A DNA stretch of 37,326 nucleotides from JBDNBY01 sp039767595 (GTDB lineage: Bacteria; Pseudomonadota; Alphaproteobacteria; Rhodobacterales; Rhodobacteraceae): the NCBI GenBank assembly GCA_039767595.1, contig JBDNBY010000105.1, positions 1 to 37,326 of the forward strand, read 5' to 3'. Shown here piece by piece: positions 33,420 through 37,326 of this stretch (its first letter is position 1; every line of letters starts with the position of its first letter). Position numbers and translations under genes: made by a program. The notes under the pieces were generated by a model that searched no databases, was not told the DNA's origin, and saw nothing but the letters and a program-made list of their open reading frames with translations.

Positions 33420-34421
33420 ATGCATTTCACAGCAATCACGCGGCTCACGGCCGTTCTTGCAACAACAGCACTGACAGCGGGAGCCGCCGTTGCAGGCTCT
33501 CACGCTGACAAAACAGGCTGGCCAGAAAGCTTTACCGTCGGGACTGGCTCTCAGGGCGGTACATATTTCGGCTACGGCTCAGGCTGGGCTGGCATCGTAT
33601 CAGACGCGCTCGGCGTATCTGGCGGCGCAGAAGTAACAGGCGGCCCAATGCAAAACATGGCATTGGTTCACACCGGCGATCTGCCATTTGGCATGACAAC
33701 AATGGGCCCAGCGGCGGAATCAATCGGCGGCACAAACCCAATCGCACCTGGCCTCAAAATGGACAACGCTTGCGCGATGTTCCCAATGTATCAAACACCG
33801 TTCTCAGTAACGGCGTTGACATCATCAGGCATCACATCAGTTGCGGATATTCCAGATGGCGCACGCATTGGCTTTGGCCCAGCGGGTTCGACATCTGACA
33901 CATACTTCCCACGCATGATGGAAGAGCTTGGTGTAAACTTTGAGCGCCGCAATGGCGGTTGGTCTGACCTTGGTGGTCAGCTCCAAGATGGCCTTCTCGA
34001 CGTGATTGCCTTCGCGGCAGGCGTTCCAGTACCAGCGGTTTCGCAGCTCGAAGCACAAGTGGACGTGAACATCATCGAGTTCACAGAAGCAGAGCAAGCA
34101 CAGATCACAGCGGCCTTCCCAGTGGCGCCGTTTAACATCGCAGCGGACTCTTACACGACACTGGACGCGCCAGCGCGCTCAGTTTCAATGTGGAACTTCG
34201 CCATTGCAAACTGCGATCTGCCAGAAACATTCGTCTACGGCGTTGTCGACGCAGTTATGTCAGATAATGAGCGTATGGTATCCGCGCACCGCGCGGCACG
34301 CTCGACATTGCCTGAATTCTGGGATCGGAACACAGTCATGGATTGGCACCCAGGTGCCGCGCGTTGGTTCAACGAGAACGCTGGCGCGACCATCGCGGAT
34401 GACATGATCCACGGTAACTAA
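33420..34421 (+). CDS. TAXI family TRAP transporter solute-binding protein
   Basis: A 333-aa periplasmic binding protein with a signal peptide, probably cleaved after AVA at about residue 25. TAXI features are FTVGTGSQGGTYFGYGSGWA near the mature N-terminus, GARIGFGPAGSTSDTYFPRM and the C-terminal HPGAARWFNENAG. It captures a small organic acid for the fused permease downstream. GGAGG lies six bases before ATG 33420. Codon use is unlike the neighbours: proline is mostly CCA, and ACA, GCA and TCA are frequent, suggesting very high expression. A strong terminator follows its stop. Confidence 0.93.
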   Translation: MHFTAITRLTAVLATTALTAGAAVAGSHADKTGWPESFTVGTGSQGGTYFGYGSGWAGIVSDALGVSGGAEVTGGPMQNMALVHTGDLPFGMTTMGPAAESIGGTNPIAPGLKMDNACAMFPMYQTPFSVTALTSSGITSVADIPDGARIGFGPAGSTSDTYFPRMMEELGVNFERRNGGWSDLGGQLQDGLLDVIAFAAGVPVPAVSQLEAQVDVNIIEFTEAEQAQITAAFPVAPFNIAADSYTTLDAPARSVSMWNFAIANCDLPETFVYGVVDAVMSDNERMVSAHRAARSTLPEFWDRNTVMDWHPGAARWFNENAGATIADDMIHGN

Positions 34422-34436
34422 TCCAAAAACAATATG

Positions 34437-34473
34437 CGCACCGACTAGAACAACGCTAGTCGGTGCGTTTTTT
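34437..34473 (+). terminator. Intrinsic terminator between binding protein and permease genes
   Basis: A 12-bp perfect stem, CGCACCGACTAG and CTAGTCGGTGCG, with a 7-base loop, is followed directly by six T. It lies 15 bases after the binding-protein stop and ahead of the permease gene. It probably lets most transcripts stop here, so the binding protein exceeds the permease. Confidence 0.88.
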
Positions 34474-34579
34474 ATAACTAAACTGGTCAAGACACTCTTA
34501 CTGATTTTGAGGGTTCCCACAGGTGGAAATGTTCAATAATCTAATTCGAAGAAAAGAGTGCAGACCGACAGGGGACACC

Positions 34580-36877
34580 ATGGCAGAGCAGATAAAAAAC
34601 AACGACACGATCGAGCCCGTGGCCACCGAAGATCAGACCATAGTTCTCGCCGAGGGCGTTGACGAAGAGCCGATCGAAGGCAACCGCCGCCTATTTACGG
34701 GCGCAGGCTATCTCTTTATTGCGGCGCTATCGACGTTTTATGCTATGTTCCACATGATCGCTTTGAACGGCGTATCCATTTCTGACTGGACTGGGATCGA
34801 AGTCCCGCTCTTGCCGCAATTCCCTCTCGAGACTTGGAATTTCCGCATCATTCACATCTCTGGCGCGCTGGCACTGGGCTTTCTTTTATTCTCAGCGCAT
34901 CGCTTTGCCTCAGATAAAGATACTGAAACATCGCCGATCCTGTCATGGATCGCATTTGCCCTTGCCGTCCCCGCTTTGATCGCGGGCGCGACGGCGATCG
35001 GGTTTGGAAACACAATTAATTCAGGCACTTTGCCGCAGATGGGCGGACTGACCACATGGGCCGCGTTCCCAGGCACAGACATTTACGAGACCGAAGTGCG
35101 CTGGTTCGGCATACCGCTGCTGATTGCGACATTTGGGGCCATCGTCATCGGCTGGTTCGAGCGCCGCGCCCGTGCGCGGTTCGCCGCATCTGATGTCGTT
35201 CTAGCGCTATGCGGCGTTGTCGTTGCGCTGTACCTTGTCGCGATCTATGGCACAGCGGCACGCAACTCAGTAGGCACACCGTTTGTTCCAATTGGTGTGG
35301 CCTTTGCCGCGACAGCAGGCGCCGCCATGATCATGGAGCTCACGCGCCGCGTCGCGGGCCTTGCCTTGGTCGCGATCACGGGCATTTTCCTGTTATATAC
35401 ATTCACAGCGCATCTTTTACCGGGCATTCTCGCCGTGCAAAGCGCCTATAGCTGGCAGCGCTTCTTTGGCCACGTCTATTCCGACGCTGGCATCCTTGGA
35501 CCAACGACGGCCGTTTCATCGACCTATATCATTTTGTTCATCATCTTCGCGGCCTTTTTGCAGGCCTCAAAGGTCGGGGATTACTTTGTCAACTTTGCCT
35601 TTGCGACGGCGGGGCGTGCGCGTGGCGGCCCTGCGAAAGTGGCGATCTTTGCATCAGGCCTGATGGGCATGATCAACGGCACATCAGCGGGCAACGTCGT
35701 GGCAACAGGGTCACTGACCATCCCACTGATGAAGAAAGTCGGCTACCACAAGAAAACCGCCGGCGCGATTGAGGCCGCGGCCTCGACGGGCGGTCAGATC
35801 ATGCCGCCCATCATGGGCGCCGGCGCCTTTATTATGGCCGAAGTCACAGGCATTCCATATCAAGAGATTGCAATCGCTGCTGTGATCCCCGCGATCCTAT
35901 ATTTCGTCTCGATCTACTTCATGGTCGATTTCGAAGCGGCAAAGCTCAACATGCGCGGCATGCGCGAGGACGAGCTGCCCAAGTTTGCAAAATTGGTTCG
36001 TCAAATCTACCTCTTTGTCCCGATCATCATATTGATCGTTGCCCTTTTCCTTGGATATTCGGTCATTCGCGCCGGTACATTGGCCACAGTCGCCGCGGCC
36101 GTCGTGTCGTGGTTTACGCCGCATCGGATGGGCCTGCGGTCTATTCTCAAAGCGTTTGAGCTGGCCGGTGTGATGTCGATCCAGATCATTGCCGTATGTG
36201 CATGCGCCGGCATCATTGTGGGTGTCATCAGCCTCACGGGAGTTGGTGCGCGGTTCTCAGCGGTCCTCCTCGATCTGGCCGGTGTGAGCCAGCTTTTGGC
36301 GCTGTTCTTCGCCATGTGCATTGCCATCTTACTCGGGATGGGCATGCCGACAACGGCGGCTTATGCGGTTGCGGCATCTGTCGTGGCGCCGGGGCTGATT
36401 GAATTGGGTATTCCGCAGCTGACGGCGCATTTCTTCGTCTTCTACTTTGCTGTTGTATCGGCGATCACACCGCCGGTGGCCTTGGCTAGTTATGCCGCAG
36501 CGGGCATTTCAGGGGCCAACCCGATGGAGACCTCAGTGGCGTCGTTCAAAATTGGCATCGCCGCCTTTATCGTGCCATTTATGTTCTTCTACAACGGCGC
36601 CCTTTTGATGGACGGCACATGGTCCGAAGTCATCCGCGCTGGAAGCACCGCGATTTTTGGCGTGTTTTTACTCTCAGCAGGGGTGCAAGGTTGGTTCATG
36701 GGCGGACGCAGTGCGTGGTTCTTGCGCATCGGCCTCGGTGCTGCGGCGCTGTTTATGATCGAAGGCGGAATTGTTACAGACCTGATCGGTGTTGGAGCGG
36801 CAGTTGCGATTTACTTCATTCAAAAGCTGTTTAACCCCAATCCGGACGCCACAATTCCCGTTCGCGGAGCGGACTAG
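34580..36877 (+). CDS. TRAP transporter fused permease (TAXI type, DctQM-like)
   Basis: A 765-aa inner-membrane protein in which the small (4-helix) and large (12-helix) TRAP permease subunits are one polypeptide, as usual for TAXI systems. Diagnostic segments are GMINGTSAGNVVATGSLTIP, EAAASTGGQIMPPIMGAGAF, GMGMPTTAAYAVAASVVAP and VSAITPPVALASYAAAGISG. About 16-19 hydrophobic helices are visible. It uses an ion gradient with the binding protein upstream to import an organic acid. The start is ATG 34580 (MAEQIKNNDT) with AGGGG five bases upstream; the frame is open back to GTG 34523. It can be transcribed by read-through of the terminator at 34437 or by its own promoter. Confidence 0.92.
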   Translation: MAEQIKNNDTIEPVATEDQTIVLAEGVDEEPIEGNRRLFTGAGYLFIAALSTFYAMFHMIALNGVSISDWTGIEVPLLPQFPLETWNFRIIHISGALALGFLLFSAHRFASDKDTETSPILSWIAFALAVPALIAGATAIGFGNTINSGTLPQMGGLTTWAAFPGTDIYETEVRWFGIPLLIATFGAIVIGWFERRARARFAASDVVLALCGVVVALYLVAIYGTAARNSVGTPFVPIGVAFAATAGAAMIMELTRRVAGLALVAITGIFLLYTFTAHLLPGILAVQSAYSWQRFFGHVYSDAGILGPTTAVSSTYIILFIIFAAFLQASKVGDYFVNFAFATAGRARGGPAKVAIFASGLMGMINGTSAGNVVATGSLTIPLMKKVGYHKKTAGAIEAAASTGGQIMPPIMGAGAFIMAEVTGIPYQEIAIAAVIPAILYFVSIYFMVDFEAAKLNMRGMREDELPKFAKLVRQIYLFVPIIILIVALFLGYSVIRAGTLATVAAAVVSWFTPHRMGLRSILKAFELAGVMSIQIIAVCACAGIIVGVISLTGVGARFSAVLLDLAGVSQLLALFFAMCIAILLGMGMPTTAAYAVAASVVAPGLIELGIPQLTAHFFVFYFAVVSAITPPVALASYAAAGISGANPMETSVASFKIGIAAFIVPFMFFYNGALLMDGTWSEVIRAGSTAIFGVFLLSAGVQGWFMGGRSAWFLRIGLGAAALFMIEGGIVTDLIGVGAAVAIYFIQKLFNPNPDATIPVRGAD

Positions 36878-36890
36878 CCCTCACAACGGA

Positions 36891-36930
36891 CACGCAGAGC
36901 GAGGCGCACACTTGTGCCTCGCTCTGCGTG
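36891..36930 (+). terminator. Long hairpin after the TRAP permease gene
   Basis: A 15-bp perfect stem, CACGCAGAGCGAGGC and GCCTCGCTCTGCGTG, with a 10-base loop, lies 13 bases after the permease stop. There is no T-run, so it may act as a Rho-independent-like pause, an mRNA 3' protector, or a weak terminator. Confidence 0.65.
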
Positions 36931-37003
36931 ACAGCCCCCTTCCGGTCCACGCCATAAGCGGCAACGAAATTGTCACAAATGCGATGTGCGGCACAGTAGC
37001 GTT

Positions 37004-37123
37004 TGTTACGGCTGAACTAACTGGCGAGTCGCTGTAAAGTTCGACGAGATCCTTCGGCACACAGCGAACAAGCTCGTAATACCCTTCAGAACCAAAAAGG
37101 AATGAAGTTCGTTTCAGCTGCAT
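37004..37123 (-). pseudogene. Probable remnant of a tyrosine integrase N-terminus
   Basis: A short minus-strand frame has at residues about 15-31 the pattern GYYELVRCVPKDLVELY. This resembles the start of phage/island integrases (YY-x-RR-VPKDLVELY, the DUF6538-type arm-binding region). Beyond about residue 35 the resemblance fades and the frame runs into the hairpin at 36891-36930. No catalytic domain exists in the window and no ribosome-binding site precedes the ATG. It lies 102 bases from the 3' end of tRNA-Thr, where an integrase gene is expected. The rest of the 36931-37225 gap shows nothing else. The call is based on one short motif. Confidence 0.4.
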
Positions 37124-37225
37124 TCTAGTAAATACTCAACGAGTACCATAGCTAGAACCAGTCCAAAACATTCACCATTTTAATGAAGTTAAGCACCAAA
37201 TACGCAGGTCATATAACGCGTTAAG

Positions 37226-37301
37226 TGGCGCCCCCACACGGACTCGAACCGCGGACCTATTGATTACAAATCAATTGCTCTACCAGCTGAGCTATAGGGG
37301 C
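37226..37301 (-). tRNA. tRNA-Thr (anticodon TGT)
   Basis: A complete cloverleaf on the minus strand: acceptor GCCCCTA paired with TGGGGGC, D arm GCTC...GAGC, anticodon stem ATTGA/TCAAT with loop TTTGTAA giving anticodon TGT, and a T arm with TTCGAGT. The CCA end is encoded. The gene reads ACA codons, which are abundant in the TAXI binding-protein gene. Confidence 0.95.
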
Positions 37302-37326
37302 GTGAGGGGGTGATTAATCGGAATTT

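Noticed and set aside
36881..37003. The rest of the 80-aa minus-strand ORF next to the tRNA
   Set aside because: It reads through the 15-bp hairpin after the TRAP gene and shows no similarity; only the first 40 residues look like an integrase remnant.
1..37326. CRISPR array, insertion sequence or rRNA genes
   Set aside because: I saw no regularly spaced repeats, no transposase motifs with terminal inverted repeats, and no rRNA sequence on either strand.

Overview
The window reads as chromosomal DNA of a marine alphaproteobacterium of the Rhodobacterales (Roseobacter-type). The grounds are a nuo operon interleaved with small accessory genes typical of that order (DUF5333 and DUF5337 types, a carboxymuconolactone-decarboxylase-like gene), the nuoN-birA-coaX-RNase J linkage, a TAXI-type TRAP transporter and moderate GC. 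This assignment comes from gene order and protein resemblance recalled by eye; no database search was run.

Region 1 (46-20775, minus strand) looks like one very long transcription unit. It starts at nuoA and runs nuoA-B-C-D, a 63-aa membrane protein, nuoE, a membrane-anchored helix-hairpin-helix (HHH) protein, a DUF5337-type protein, nuoF, a lipoprotein, a DUF5333-type secreted protein, nuoG, a second lipoprotein, nuoH, nuoI, a cysteine-free CMD-family protein, nuoJ, K, L, M, N, then birA, coaX and rnj (RNase J). It ends at a bidirectional terminator at 1-30. All 14 complex I subunit genes are present, and many junctions are stop/start overlaps (ATGA, TGATG, TAATG), which suggests translational coupling. 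The 14 subunits form the proton-pumping NADH:quinone oxidoreductase. Seven extra genes lie between them: three encode exported or lipid-anchored proteins, three encode membrane-anchored proteins and one encodes a soluble protein.

Region 2 (20999-30159) is housekeeping and metabolic. It holds a DegT-family aminotransferase (minus), a divergent MmgE/PrpD protein, a phosphoglycolate-phosphatase-like HAD protein (minus), glmU-glmS for UDP-GlcNAc synthesis (plus), a nucleosidase-GNAT fusion gene overlapping the glmS stop codon, an Lrp/AsnC regulator and a DMT-family exporter (both minus).

Region 3 (30160-37326) is more accessory. It holds a small lipoprotein, a tartrate/D-malate dehydrogenase-like gene divergent from a LysR regulator with a clear inverted-repeat operator between them, and a TAXI-TRAP solute-binding protein separated from its fused permease by a strong intrinsic terminator. 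It ends with what appears to be a decayed integrase fragment next to a tRNA-Thr(UGU) gene. The grouping suggests uptake and oxidation of a hydroxy-dicarboxylate, which is an inference.

The most unusual signal is in the complex I operon. NuoE carries a C-terminal HHH tail on a lysine-rich linker, and the next gene encodes a membrane protein with a near-duplicate HHH tail on a strongly acidic linker.
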